Under the pieces are notes generated by a model. It ran no database searches. It saw only the letters and a program-made list of their open reading frames with translations, and was not told the DNA's origin. Positions 51,798-59,247 of a stretch of DNA of 64,000 nt are shown here, piece after piece; position 1 is the stretch's first letter; every line of letters starts with the position of its first letter. The translations under genes were made by a program, and so were the position numbers. Source of the DNA: Bacteroidota bacterium (GTDB lineage Bacteria > Bacteroidota > Bacteroidia > Chitinophagales > Saprospiraceae); NCBI GenBank assembly GCA_030147525.1, contig JASBVF010000003.1:186001-250000 (forward strand), read 5' to 3'.

Positions 51798-52253
51798 TCA
51801 CCGCTTCACATGCTCCTCATAAACAGCGATCCAGTCGCTGGCGGTCATTTTTCCGGCGAGTTGACCGATGAGATCGAACGGGATGTATTCCGGTTTTTTA
51901 AAACGAATACAGCTTTTGCCCATGTCGAGTTTGCGGTCGGAATGTTTCGGAAACTCCGTAACAAACCACTCCATCAGCACAGGGTTGGCATAGATGCCCA
52001 TGTGATAAACAGCAATGAAATTCTTTTGCGAAGCGATGCTCATGAAAGGCAGCGGCAGTTTCGGATCACAGTGATAACCGGCAGGGTAAACGCTGTGCGG
52101 AACGACGTAGCCCAGCATTCCGTAGCTCATGGTTTCCTCAAATTCCGGCGGGAGGTTATCGAGAATTACCTGTCGGAGACGGGACATAGCCGGCTTGCGG
52201 TCTTCCGGTAAAGATTCGATGTAAGCATCGGGGGTAGCGGCTTTTGATTGCAT
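51798..52253 (-). CDS. DUF1801 protein (YdhG-like)
   Basis: A 151-residue soluble cytoplasmic protein. The start MQSKAATPDAYIESLPEDRK fits the domain; an upstream in-frame ATG at 52331 adds unrelated residues and overlaps the divergent acpH upstream region. Domain landmarks: RKPAMSRLRQVILDNLPPEFEETMSYGMLGYVVP, then LPFMSIASQKNFIAVYHMGIY and SCIRFKKPEYIPFDLIGQLA. Members relate to iron-chaperone-like frataxin folds, but their function is unknown. It diverges from acpH. Confidence 0.88.
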   Translation of the reverse strand: MQSKAATPDAYIESLPEDRKPAMSRLRQVILDNLPPEFEETMSYGMLGYVVPHSVYPAGYHCDPKLPLPFMSIASQKNFIAVYHMGIYANPVLMEWFVTEFPKHSDRKLDMGKSCIRFKKPEYIPFDLIGQLAGKMTASDWIAVYEEHVKR

Positions 52254-52425
52254 AATAAATGTAATTTGATCAAAAAAATTGCGAGCGCTAAAGTACATGG
52301 AATTGAGTAGAATAATTTCAGGAGGCTGCATGAAATCTTGTCCAATAATCTATCGCTTACCGAACTTATTGCCGCTTCAAACATTTTCACTCATAAACAC
52401 GCAGGCGCCTGCATCAACCAATTTC

Positions 52426-53013
52426 ATGAATTTTCTTGCACATCTCTATTTGTCTGGCAACGAGGAACACCTGATCGTTGGTAACTTTCTGGCTGATTTT
52501 CTGAAAAACCGGCAAGTGGCCAGTCTGCCCCGGCCCATTCAGGAGGGTATCCGGATGCATCGCAAGATTGATTCCTTCACTGATCAGCATCCGGTAATCC
52601 GGCAAAGTGCCCAACGTTTGCGGCCTGTACACGGGCGTTATGCTCCTGTCATCCTCGATATTTTACACGATTATTTGCTGGCTAAAAACTGGAAACGCTA
52701 TTCTGACGTATCTCTTCAGGAGTTTACGGCCGGCGTGTACGAGATTTTGATAAAGCACCTTCCCCTGATGCCTGATTTTCTGCAACATCGCCTGCCATTA
52801 ATGGTCGCCGACGACTGGCTGACCCGCTACGGTACGGAAGAGGGCCTGCGTTTTACTTTCAGCCGGGTGAAGCTGCGCAGCAGTGCGCCCCATTTTTTTG
52901 AAAATGCGGTCGAAAGCCTTCAACTGCATTTTGAGCCACTGGAAAAGGAATTCAATACTTTTTTCCCGGAGGCGATCCTGGCGGTGAAGGATTGGGATTT
53001 GCGAAGCGAATAA
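52426..53013 (+). CDS. acpH: ACP phosphodiesterase (acyl-carrier-protein hydrolase)
   Basis: A 195-residue HD-like metallohydrolase that removes 4'-phosphopantetheine from acyl carrier protein. The start MNFLAHLYLSGNEEHLIVGNFLADF is characteristic; a longer frame from 52279 adds 49 unrelated residues. Metal-site residues of the family appear in MHRKIDSFTDQHPVI and LDILHDYLLAKNW. Length is usual. Palindromic GCAGGCGCCTGC (52401-52412) lies 14 nt before the start and its 10-bp core CAGGCGCCTG recurs at 53077-53086, after the gene. Confidence 0.9.
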   Translation: MNFLAHLYLSGNEEHLIVGNFLADFLKNRQVASLPRPIQEGIRMHRKIDSFTDQHPVIRQSAQRLRPVHGRYAPVILDILHDYLLAKNWKRYSDVSLQEFTAGVYEILIKHLPLMPDFLQHRLPLMVADDWLTRYGTEEGLRFTFSRVKLRSSAPHFFENAVESLQLHFEPLEKEFNTFFPEAILAVKDWDLRSE

Positions 53014-53171
53014 AATGAAAGCAGGTTTGCATTGCAGGAAACAGGTGCTTGGCTTCTGCACTTGCTTTCAAAAAAACAGGCGCCTGCAAATTTAACGCAG
53101 CAATGCCTCGTTTACGTCCAATAAAAAATATCAACTATCGAATAGCCGCCTCTGAACGACGACAGGCGAAA

Positions 53172-53179
53172 TATTTTCG
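53172..53179 (+). promoter_or_regulatory. Variant -7 box TATTTTCG for the DUF5686 gene
   Basis: One mismatch from TAnnTTTG and the same TAnnTTCG form seen upstream of sppA and the exonuclease gene. It predicts a leader of about 25-30 nt. Confidence 0.35.
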
Positions 53180-53212
53180 CCCCTGATTCCAAATCTAAAA
53201 ATTGCCCAAAGT

Positions 53213-55729
53213 ATGAAACTCACGCTATCCTTTCTATTGCTTTTGTTAAACCTGACAACTGCATTTGCACAACTAAAAGGTACCGTCACGGATATGGCAG
53301 GACAGCCCCTGCCTTTTGCTTCCGTTTACGTTGAAGGTACCACCAACGGTACCACTACCAACCTCAACGGTGAATACATCCTCGACCTGAAGTCCGGTAC
53401 TTACCAGGTCGTTTTCCAATTTATTGGCTACAAGCAAAAAACCGAAACCGTCAAAATTTCAGGAAAACCTGTCCGGCTGGATGTCAAACTGCCAGAAGAG
53501 TCCATCGAGTTGGGCACCATTGAAATCAAAGCCAATGCGGAAGATCCTGCTTACCCGATCATTCGAAAAGCGATTGAAAAGCGGGAGTTTCATTACCGCC
53601 AGGTAAAATCCTACGCCTGTGATGTGTACATCAAAGGCAACGTAAAAATCCTGAGCGCACCGGAAAAGATTTTCGGTCAGGACATTGGCGACCTCGACGG
53701 TAGCCTCGACTCGAACCGGCAGGGAATCGTTTACCTCTCGGAGTCGGTTTCCAAACTGTATTTCAAGCAGCCCAATCTTTACAAGGAAACCATGATTTCC
53801 AGCAAAGTGAGTGGCGACAACCAGGGTTTCAGTTTTAACAGCGCAAGAGAGATGGACGTGAACCTGTACCGCAATTTCAGCGAATTCGGGCGTAATATCA
53901 TTTCTCCCATCGCCGACGGGGCGATGAATTACTACCGGTATCGGCTGGAAGGTGTTTTTCTGGATGAAAAAGGGCGTTTGATCAACAAGATTCAGGTCAT
54001 CGCCAAGCGTAACGAAGACCCCGCCTACTTCGGATACATCTACATTGTGGACAAACAGTGGAACATCCAAAGCGTGGACTTGTCGCTGACCGGCCGTGCG
54101 GCACAAATGCCTGTATTCGATACGCTGGGTATCCGCCAAACGCATGTTTCGGTGGGCGGCGATGATGTCTGGAGGTTGTTTTCACAAACTTTTTCATTGG
54201 TAGGTGGTGCGTTCGGGTTTAAGTTCGGCGGCAGCTTCACGGGCGTTTACCGCAACTATGAACTGAATCCTCCGCTGGATGATAAATTCTTTGGCAACGA
54301 AGTGCTGAAAGTGGAAAAAGATGCCAACGAAAAAGATACTGCTTACTGGAACGAGGCCCGCCCCATTCCGCTGACCGTCGAGGAAACTGTGGATTACCAG
54401 AGAAAAGACAGCATTCAGGTGGTCAGGGAATCAAAACCGTACCTGGACTCCATCGACCGGGAGGAAAATAAGTTCAAGGTAATGGACCTGATCTTTGGTT
54501 TTCGCCTGCAGGATTCCTGGAAGCGCCGGTCTTTCACCATTGAATCACCCATCAACACCGTGCAGTTTAACCTGGTGCAGGGCCTGAATTTCAACTTCGG
54601 CCTTACTTATACCAAAGCTTTTGACAAGGGAGAAAATAAGCGCCTTCAGGCAAAAACCCGTTTAAACTACGGCGTGGCCGAAGATAAATTCAGGGCGGCA
54701 GGAGAATTTGCCTATCGTTTCAACCCGAAGAACTTTTCACGCATTGCCATTGCCGGAGGGCGTGAGGTCATGCAGTTTAACGAACTGAACCCCATTTCTC
54801 CGCTGCTGAATACATACGTGACCTTGTTTAACCGACGCAACTACGGCCGCTTTTTTGATAAAACTTACCTCAAAGCCGACTACCGCCAGGAGATTGCCAA
54901 CGGCGTGATGATGTTTGCCTCGGCTCAGTATGCTCAGCGGGAGCCGCTGGAAAACAACACGGATTACAGCTTTTTTTACAAAAAGAAGCGAGACTTTGCC
55001 TCCAACCTTCCGGCAAACGATGCGCTCAGGGAGAATGATTTGCTGGCGCAAAGCAACGCACTGGTTGCCGGTCTCAGCCTCCGTTTTCGCCCCGGACAGA
55101 AGTACATGAACTATCCCGACCGGAAGTACGCCCTGGGCAGTAAGTATCCCGACTTTTGGATTCACTACCGGAAAGGAATCAGCGTAAACGCCGGCACCGA
55201 AAGTGGTTTTCACAGTGATGTGAATTACGACCGCCTCTCGATGACCATAGCAAAAAGCAACATTGTTCTCGGTCTTGCCGGTGTGATGGCCTTCCGTTTT
55301 GAGGCAGGTAAGTTTCTGAACAATGAGCAGTTGTATTTTTACGATTACCGTCACTTCCTCGGCAATCGTATCACCCTCGGCAACCAGGATCGTTACCTCT
55401 ACGGCTTCAAACGCCTGCCCTACTATGGCTTCAGCACGGGTGATGCGTGGCTGGAAGGCCATTTTGAGCACAATTTCAAAGGCGCTGTTACCGATAAAAT
55501 ACCCGGTCTGAAGAAAATGGGCTGGAGCATGGTGGTGGGCGCTAATTTCCTTTACACCTCCGAAAATAAAGACTACGTGGAAGTATCCCTCGGCTTCGAC
55601 GGCATCGGCGCAGGCTTTGCGAGGTTCCTGCGCTTCGATGTGGTGAGTTCTTTTAAAAATGGTCAATACGACGGAACCGGCTACCTGATCGGAATGGCAC
55701 TGCCGCTGGATGATGAGTTTGAGTTTTGA
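53213..55729 (+). CDS. DUF5686 outer-membrane protein with carboxypeptidase-regulatory-like domain
   Basis: An 838-residue protein. The signal peptide MKLTLSFLLLLLNLTTAFAQ is followed by a CarboxypepD_reg-like beta sandwich at about 20-105 (LKGTVTDMAGQPLPFASVYVEGTTNGTTTN). After that, DUF5686 starts with YPIIRKAIEKREFHYRQVKSYACDVYIKG. The second half is rich in barrel-like strands with aromatic residues and ends in the polar-hydrophobic pattern GYLIGMALPLDDEFEF, typical of an outer-membrane barrel. It resembles TonB-dependent receptor relatives without a plug. Its cargo is unknown. Confidence 0.9.
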   Translation: MKLTLSFLLLLLNLTTAFAQLKGTVTDMAGQPLPFASVYVEGTTNGTTTNLNGEYILDLKSGTYQVVFQFIGYKQKTETVKISGKPVRLDVKLPEESIELGTIEIKANAEDPAYPIIRKAIEKREFHYRQVKSYACDVYIKGNVKILSAPEKIFGQDIGDLDGSLDSNRQGIVYLSESVSKLYFKQPNLYKETMISSKVSGDNQGFSFNSAREMDVNLYRNFSEFGRNIISPIADGAMNYYRYRLEGVFLDEKGRLINKIQVIAKRNEDPAYFGYIYIVDKQWNIQSVDLSLTGRAAQMPVFDTLGIRQTHVSVGGDDVWRLFSQTFSLVGGAFGFKFGGSFTGVYRNYELNPPLDDKFFGNEVLKVEKDANEKDTAYWNEARPIPLTVEETVDYQRKDSIQVVRESKPYLDSIDREENKFKVMDLIFGFRLQDSWKRRSFTIESPINTVQFNLVQGLNFNFGLTYTKAFDKGENKRLQAKTRLNYGVAEDKFRAAGEFAYRFNPKNFSRIAIAGGREVMQFNELNPISPLLNTYVTLFNRRNYGRFFDKTYLKADYRQEIANGVMMFASAQYAQREPLENNTDYSFFYKKKRDFASNLPANDALRENDLLAQSNALVAGLSLRFRPGQKYMNYPDRKYALGSKYPDFWIHYRKGISVNAGTESGFHSDVNYDRLSMTIAKSNIVLGLAGVMAFRFEAGKFLNNEQLYFYDYRHFLGNRITLGNQDRYLYGFKRLPYYGFSTGDAWLEGHFEHNFKGAVTDKIPGLKKMGWSMVVGANFLYTSENKDYVEVSLGFDGIGAGFARFLRFDVVSSFKNGQYDGTGYLIGMALPLDDEFEF

Positions 55730-55736
55730 GGTTAAA

Positions 55737-55917
55737 AAAGGGTAAGGAGTTTAAAGGTTTAAGGAGGCGTCGGGTCTTTTACATGGCGAACTGATATAAT
55801 AACTTGATTTCCAATTGGTTGTACCCGCAGCAATGTCAGGTAAAACAAATTTTTTGAAAGCCCCGTGATCGAGCCTTCGATGAGCCCCTTAACCCCTTAA
55901 ACCAATAAACCCTTACC
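55737..55917. repeat. Long-spacer inverted repeat of AAGGGTTTAAGG words
   Basis: A left arm (55737-55768) with words GGGTAAGG, GTTTA and GGTTTAAGG is echoed in inverse at 55884-55917, with a few mismatches, across a spacer of about 115 nt. The right arm covers the stop codon of the small minus-strand gene (55913-55915). It lies between convergent genes. Confidence 0.65.
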
Positions 55918-56137
55918 CCCCTTCCCCATCCTCCGCCCGCCAGTCCGTCGCTGTGAGGTAAACGACTACGATACCGGCGACAATCATCAGTATTTTAGCA
56001 ATCATGCCGAACAAGCCGCCCGGCGCATCGATCCAGGTTAGGAAGGCGAACTGCACGCCGATAATGCTCAGCACCAGTGCAGTGAATCCAATAATAAAGA
56101 GTAAAAAACCAACGGACAGCCAAAGCGCTTTTTTCAT
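55913..56137 (-). CDS. Small two-helix membrane protein of unknown function
   Basis: A 74-residue protein with two hydrophobic helices (LWLSVGFLLFIIGFTALVLSI and MIAKILMIVAGIVVVYLTA) joined by a short loop with WIDAPGG, and a hydrophilic acidic tail DWRAEDGEGG. No family was recognised, although proteins of this layout are frequent near membrane-stress genes in Bacteroidota. A variant -7 box TACCTTCG at 56189-56196 precedes it. It diverges from the HMG-CoA lyase gene. Confidence 0.75.
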   Translation of the reverse strand: MKKALWLSVGFLLFIIGFTALVLSIIGVQFAFLTWIDAPGGLFGMIAKILMIVAGIVVVYLTATDWRAEDGEGG

Positions 56138-56188
56138 TGTTTGATGTATTTGCGGTTTTGGAGTTTTATATGTTAAAGATTGAAACGG

Positions 56189-56196
56189 CGAAGGTA
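56189..56196 (-). promoter_or_regulatory. Variant -7 box TACCTTCG for the small membrane protein
   Basis: One mismatch from TAnnTTTG on the minus strand, giving a predicted leader of about 45 nt. Confidence 0.35.
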
Positions 56197-56299
56197 AAGC
56201 CGCTTTTCATCAAACCAAAACAAACCAAAGCGCAAGCCGTTTAGAAATAGTTTGTTTTTGGCTAAAGCTGCCGGCTATGAGCCAACAGACAAAAAATCC

Positions 56300-56307
56300 T
56301 ACATTTG
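56300..56307 (+). promoter_or_regulatory. -7 box TACATTTG for HMG-CoA lyase
   Basis: Exact TAnnTTTG, predicting transcription near 56312 and a leader of about 25 nt. It lies inside the longer alternative reading frame that would start at 56277, so it supports the ATG at 56337. Confidence 0.6.
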
Positions 56308-56336
56308 CGCAAAGCCTAACCAAACCACGCCCGTCC

Positions 56337-57194
56337 ATGATCAAGCTCATCGAATGCCCCCGTGATGCGATGCAGGGATTGAAGGAATTCATCCCCACGG
56401 AGACCAAGGCTAATTATATCAACCAACTGCTGAAAGCAGGTTTTGACACCATTGACTTCGGCAGTTTTGTCTCGCCGAAGGCCATTCCTCAGATGCGGGA
56501 TACGGCAGAAGTGCTTTCCATGCTGGACCTGAGCAAGACGAAAACTAAATTGCTCGCCATCGTTGCCAACCAGCGGGGCGCCAATGACGCCAGCCAGTTT
56601 GATGAAATTCAGTACCTCGGCTATCCTTTTTCCATTTCTGAAACTTTTCAAATTCGTAATACGAACGCTACCATTGAAGAATCGCTGGAACGGGTGCAGG
56701 ATATCCAGAACATCTGCCTGGCGACAGGCAAGGAAATGGTCGTTTACATCAGCATGGGTTTCGGCAATCCTTACGGCGATCCATGGAACGTTGAAATTGT
56801 GATGAAATGGGCGGACCGTCTGGCGGACATGGGCATAAAAATCCTGCAACTCTCTGACACCATTGGCGTATCGAGCCCGGCGAGTATCACTTACCTTTTT
56901 TCAAATCTCATCCCCATGTGCGAGCCGAAAGGCATTGAGTTGGGCGCTCACCTGCATACAGAACCACACAACTGGAAGGAAAAAATCGATGCTGCCTGGC
57001 AAAGCGGTTGCACCCGTTACGACGGGGCCATCAAAGGCTTCGGTGGCTGTCCGATGGCGAAAGATGATCTCACCGGGAACATGCCCATGGAAAACATGGT
57101 ACATTTTTTCAAAAACAGGAATGTAGAGACGGGTGTCGAACTTGAGGCTTTTCAAACGGCGATGGAAATGGCGGTGGAGGTTTTTCCGCATTGA
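56337..57194 (+). CDS. Hydroxymethylglutaryl-CoA lyase
   Basis: A 285-residue TIM-barrel metal enzyme that cleaves HMG-CoA to acetyl-CoA and acetoacetate in leucine catabolism. ATG 56337 begins IKLIECPRDAMQG, which carries the family's catalytic Arg-Asp pair. Metal ligands lie in GAHLHTEPHNW, and the signature GFGGCPMAKDDLTGNMPMENM holds the catalytic-loop cysteine (Cys238). An earlier ATG at 56277 would add 20 residues across the promoter box and was rejected. No other leucine-degradation gene is nearby. Confidence 0.94.
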   Translation: MIKLIECPRDAMQGLKEFIPTETKANYINQLLKAGFDTIDFGSFVSPKAIPQMRDTAEVLSMLDLSKTKTKLLAIVANQRGANDASQFDEIQYLGYPFSISETFQIRNTNATIEESLERVQDIQNICLATGKEMVVYISMGFGNPYGDPWNVEIVMKWADRLADMGIKILQLSDTIGVSSPASITYLFSNLIPMCEPKGIELGAHLHTEPHNWKEKIDAAWQSGCTRYDGAIKGFGGCPMAKDDLTGNMPMENMVHFFKNRNVETGVELEAFQTAMEMAVEVFPH

Positions 57195-57280
57195 TTTTCC
57201 TGGGTTTAGCTACATTTACGAGGCTATTAGCTATTAACTAATGGCTTTAGGCAAACATCAAAAAGCATAAAGCAAACAAC

Positions 57281-57754
57281 ATGGCAAAAACGATTGATCA
57301 GCTTCTTGACAAATATGGCGAAAGCCATCAAAACGGCATCAATAAATTCATCCACTGGATTTGCGTGCCGGCAATTATGTTCAGCCTTTTCGGGCTGTTG
57401 TTCGCCATCCCTTTTCCTGTTGAACGGACTTTATTCGCTAATTGGGCAGCGGTAGCGTTGGTTGCTGCTTTGGTTTACTATTTCCGGCTTTCCATTCCCA
57501 TGTTCATGGGTTTTGTCGTCATCGGCGGGCTGTTGCTGTACGGAAACTATAAGATTTACGACATGTCTTTCGGTGATGCCAAATTACTGGCGCTGTTCTC
57601 GGTCTTCATTTTTGTATTGGCATGGATCGGCCAGTTTATCGGCCATAAAATCGAAGGGAAGAAGCCGTCCTTTCTGGAAGATCTTCAATTCCTGCTCGTC
57701 GGCCCGGCCTGGTTGCTGCATTTCATCTTCAGGAAGCTGGGGATTCAGTATTAG
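57281..57754 (+). CDS. Mpo1-like DUF962 membrane protein
   Basis: A 157-residue integral membrane protein. The motif YGESHQNGINKFIHWICVPAIMFSLFGLL at 13-41 and IGQFIGHKIEGKKPSFLEDLQFLLVGPAWLLH at about 115-147 define the DUF962 (Mpo1/YGL010w) family. The yeast member is an iron-dependent dioxygenase of 2-hydroxy fatty acids; the conserved histidines here (H16, H25 and those in GHKIEG and LLH) fit a metal site. A perfect 8-bp tandem repeat begins three bases after its stop codon. Confidence 0.92.
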   Translation: MAKTIDQLLDKYGESHQNGINKFIHWICVPAIMFSLFGLLFAIPFPVERTLFANWAAVALVAALVYYFRLSIPMFMGFVVIGGLLLYGNYKIYDMSFGDAKLLALFSVFIFVLAWIGQFIGHKIEGKKPSFLEDLQFLLVGPAWLLHFIFRKLGIQY

Positions 57755-57757
57755 GAA

Positions 57758-57805
57758 GGATTGGAGGATTGGAGGATTGAAGGATTGGAGGATTGGAGGA
57801 TTGAA
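57758..57805. repeat. Six 8-bp GGATTGGA/GGATTGAA units forming two 24-bp super-repeats
   Basis: Units in order are GGATTGGA, GGATTGGA and GGATTGAA, twice. The array starts 3 nt after the DUF962 stop and no inverted partner was found before the next gene end. A GTGTTT-type word tract (57882-57913) follows. Confidence 0.9.
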
Positions 57806-57914
57806 GGGAGGGTGTACTGCTCAAGCCATTATTATTTTCGTAAAAACCCGGTCGAAACCAGTTGAAAATCAACCTCCAAAAGCACATAAACACAAACACA
57901 CCCAAACACCCACC

Positions 57915-58499
57915 TCACCTCGTCTCTTTCACGTCGATATCCCAATGACCGGCACGGCGGACTTCACCACGTTCGCCGATATTCTCGCCCTGGTAGTCGC
58001 CGAAGCATTCAAGGATGTTCAGAAAAAAATCTTCTCGTTTTTCGATGTATTTTCGGAACATGTCGAGCACATTCTCCATCGTGCTGCATTTGTGACCATT
58101 GCGCAGATCAATGACCCATTTTCCCTTGAGTCCTTTTTGTTCTTTGTGAATGGGCCGGTTGACCCTTGTTTTTGGCATTAAAAACAAATCAAGAACGCTG
58201 AAAAAATAGTAGCCGCCCAGCAGATTGTCGCGGACGACCATGCCTGCGTAAGGAGCGTAAGCCAGCACTTTGCGGGCTGCAAGGTCGTCGATGATAAAGG
58301 TGTGAGGTTCCTGTTCGGCGGTGATTTGCCAGTTTCGAAGGTTGTAATGCTGGCGTTTTTCCTTCGCATCGAAGTGAAACTGCCAGTGCTGATCCAGTTT
58401 TACAGTGAAATCGAGTCGCTTGAAAGAGCTTGAATTGTCTTTGTATTCCAGGTTGAGCGCCTGAAAAAAAGTCTTGATTTCCTGTTCGAAACTTTGCAT
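57915..58499 (-). CDS. Conserved-looking cytoplasmic protein of unknown function
   Basis: A 194-residue protein with no signal peptide or membrane helix. Features: a charged helix start MQSFEQEIKTFFQALNLEYKD, a beta segment FKRLDFTVKLDQHWQFHF, WQITAEQEPHTFIIDDL, LLGGYYFFSVLDLFLMPKTRVNR and an amphipathic helix NVLDMFRKYIEKREDFFLNIL. The end GHWDIDVKET is acidic. No family was recognised. It converges on the DUF962 gene, 38 nt upstream of a second unknown gene's end, and both minus-strand genes may form one unit. Confidence 0.7.
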   Translation of the reverse strand: MQSFEQEIKTFFQALNLEYKDNSSSFKRLDFTVKLDQHWQFHFDAKEKRQHYNLRNWQITAEQEPHTFIIDDLAARKVLAYAPYAGMVVRDNLLGGYYFFSVLDLFLMPKTRVNRPIHKEQKGLKGKWVIDLRNGHKCSTMENVLDMFRKYIEKREDFFLNILECFGDYQGENIGERGEVRRAGHWDIDVKETR

Positions 58500-58537
58500 T
58501 TGTTTATTTTTTGGTTTTTGGTTCTGGGGTTTTGAGG

Positions 58538-59032
58538 TTATTCGGCGAATTCAATTAACCGGCCGTCGGGCATTAGTTCAATTTCACGTGCGGTACTGTT
58601 TTTAGCGTCGTACTCATCTTCGGAGCCTTCAATCTGGCCGCTGACGATGTAGATGGTCATGTCTTCGTCGAGCTTTGCGACGGAACGGGTAATGATTTTA
58701 CCATCGGAAAAAGTACCGGCAATGATTTCACCGGAAATAGGCTTACCATTTTTTTCAAACGTAACAAGAACGTACTGGTAATTCATCAAACTGGCTTTCC
58801 AATATACGATGGCGTGGATATCCTTTAACCCGGCAATCCGGAAACAGGGAACGTACTCTGTCATGTCGTCCATTTCCGTGACACCTTCGATTGGAAGGAT
58901 GTACTCGGCGATCAAACGCTCGGACAGCGGATCGTTTTTCATACCATATTCTGATGCGGTATCTTCCGTGATAGAAATTGGAAGTTTCTCTTCCGGGAAT
59001 TTTTTTAAAAAGTCTTTAAAACTGGCGACCAT
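58538..59032 (-). CDS. Cytoplasmic protein of unknown function
   Basis: A 164-residue protein starting at ATG 59032 (MVASFKDFLKKFPEEKLP). A frame open to a TTG at 59146 would add 38 residues made of PLKQIK hexapeptides translated from an 18-bp tandem repeat; that extension was rejected. The body is beta-rich (YVPCFRIAGLKDIHAIVYWKASLMNYQYVLVTF, GKIITRSVAKLDEDMTIYIVSG) with a single cysteine and an acidic end. No family was recognised. It precedes another unknown gene on the same strand. Confidence 0.75.
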   Translation of the reverse strand: MVASFKDFLKKFPEEKLPISITEDTASEYGMKNDPLSERLIAEYILPIEGVTEMDDMTEYVPCFRIAGLKDIHAIVYWKASLMNYQYVLVTFEKNGKPISGEIIAGTFSDGKIITRSVAKLDEDMTIYIVSGQIEGSEDEYDAKNSTAREIELMPDGRLIEFAE

Positions 59033-59053
59033 TTTTGAAAATGTTGTGGTTAT

Positions 59054-59143
59054 GAGTTGTTTGAGGGGTTTGAGTTGTTTGAGGGGTTTGATTTGTTTGA
59101 GGGGTTTGATTTGTTTGAGGGGTTTGATTTGTTTGAGAGGGGG
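59054..59143. repeat. Five 18-bp tandem repeats in the leader of an unknown gene
   Basis: Units of the GAGTTGTTTGAGGGGTTT and GATTTGTTTGAGGGGTTT type start at 59054, 59072, 59090, 59108 and 59126; the last is truncated. The 18-bp length keeps a coding frame open on the minus strand, which creates an apparent (PLKQIK)n extension of the downstream gene. The array lies 22 nt upstream of the ATG at 59032, and the next gene on the other strand starts 105 nt away. Confidence 0.92.
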
Positions 59144-59235
59144 CAAAAAACCGGTATTGGCTTTGTTGGCAGCGTTTGTTAGAAAGATTGCGAAAGTAAG
59201 AATTGTTCAACATGTGAAAAGTTCAAAAGCAGAAA

Positions 59236-59243
59236 TACCTTTG
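59236..59243 (+). promoter_or_regulatory. -7 box TACCTTTG four nucleotides before murB
   Basis: Exact TAnnTTTG followed by CGGC and ATG, the same layout as in front of rsmE. A leaderless mRNA is predicted. No TTTG at a standard -33 distance was found. Confidence 0.6.
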
Positions 59244-59247
59244 CGGC

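Noticed and set aside
54737-55666. Long antisense frame (309 codons) within the DUF5686 gene
   Set aside because: It is on the opposite strand of a complete recognised gene, with no signal, domain or promoter.
59033-59146. (PLKQIK)n N-terminal extension of the unknown gene ending at 58538
   Set aside because: It starts at TTG and consists only of the translated 18-bp tandem repeat, while a good ATG exists at 59032.
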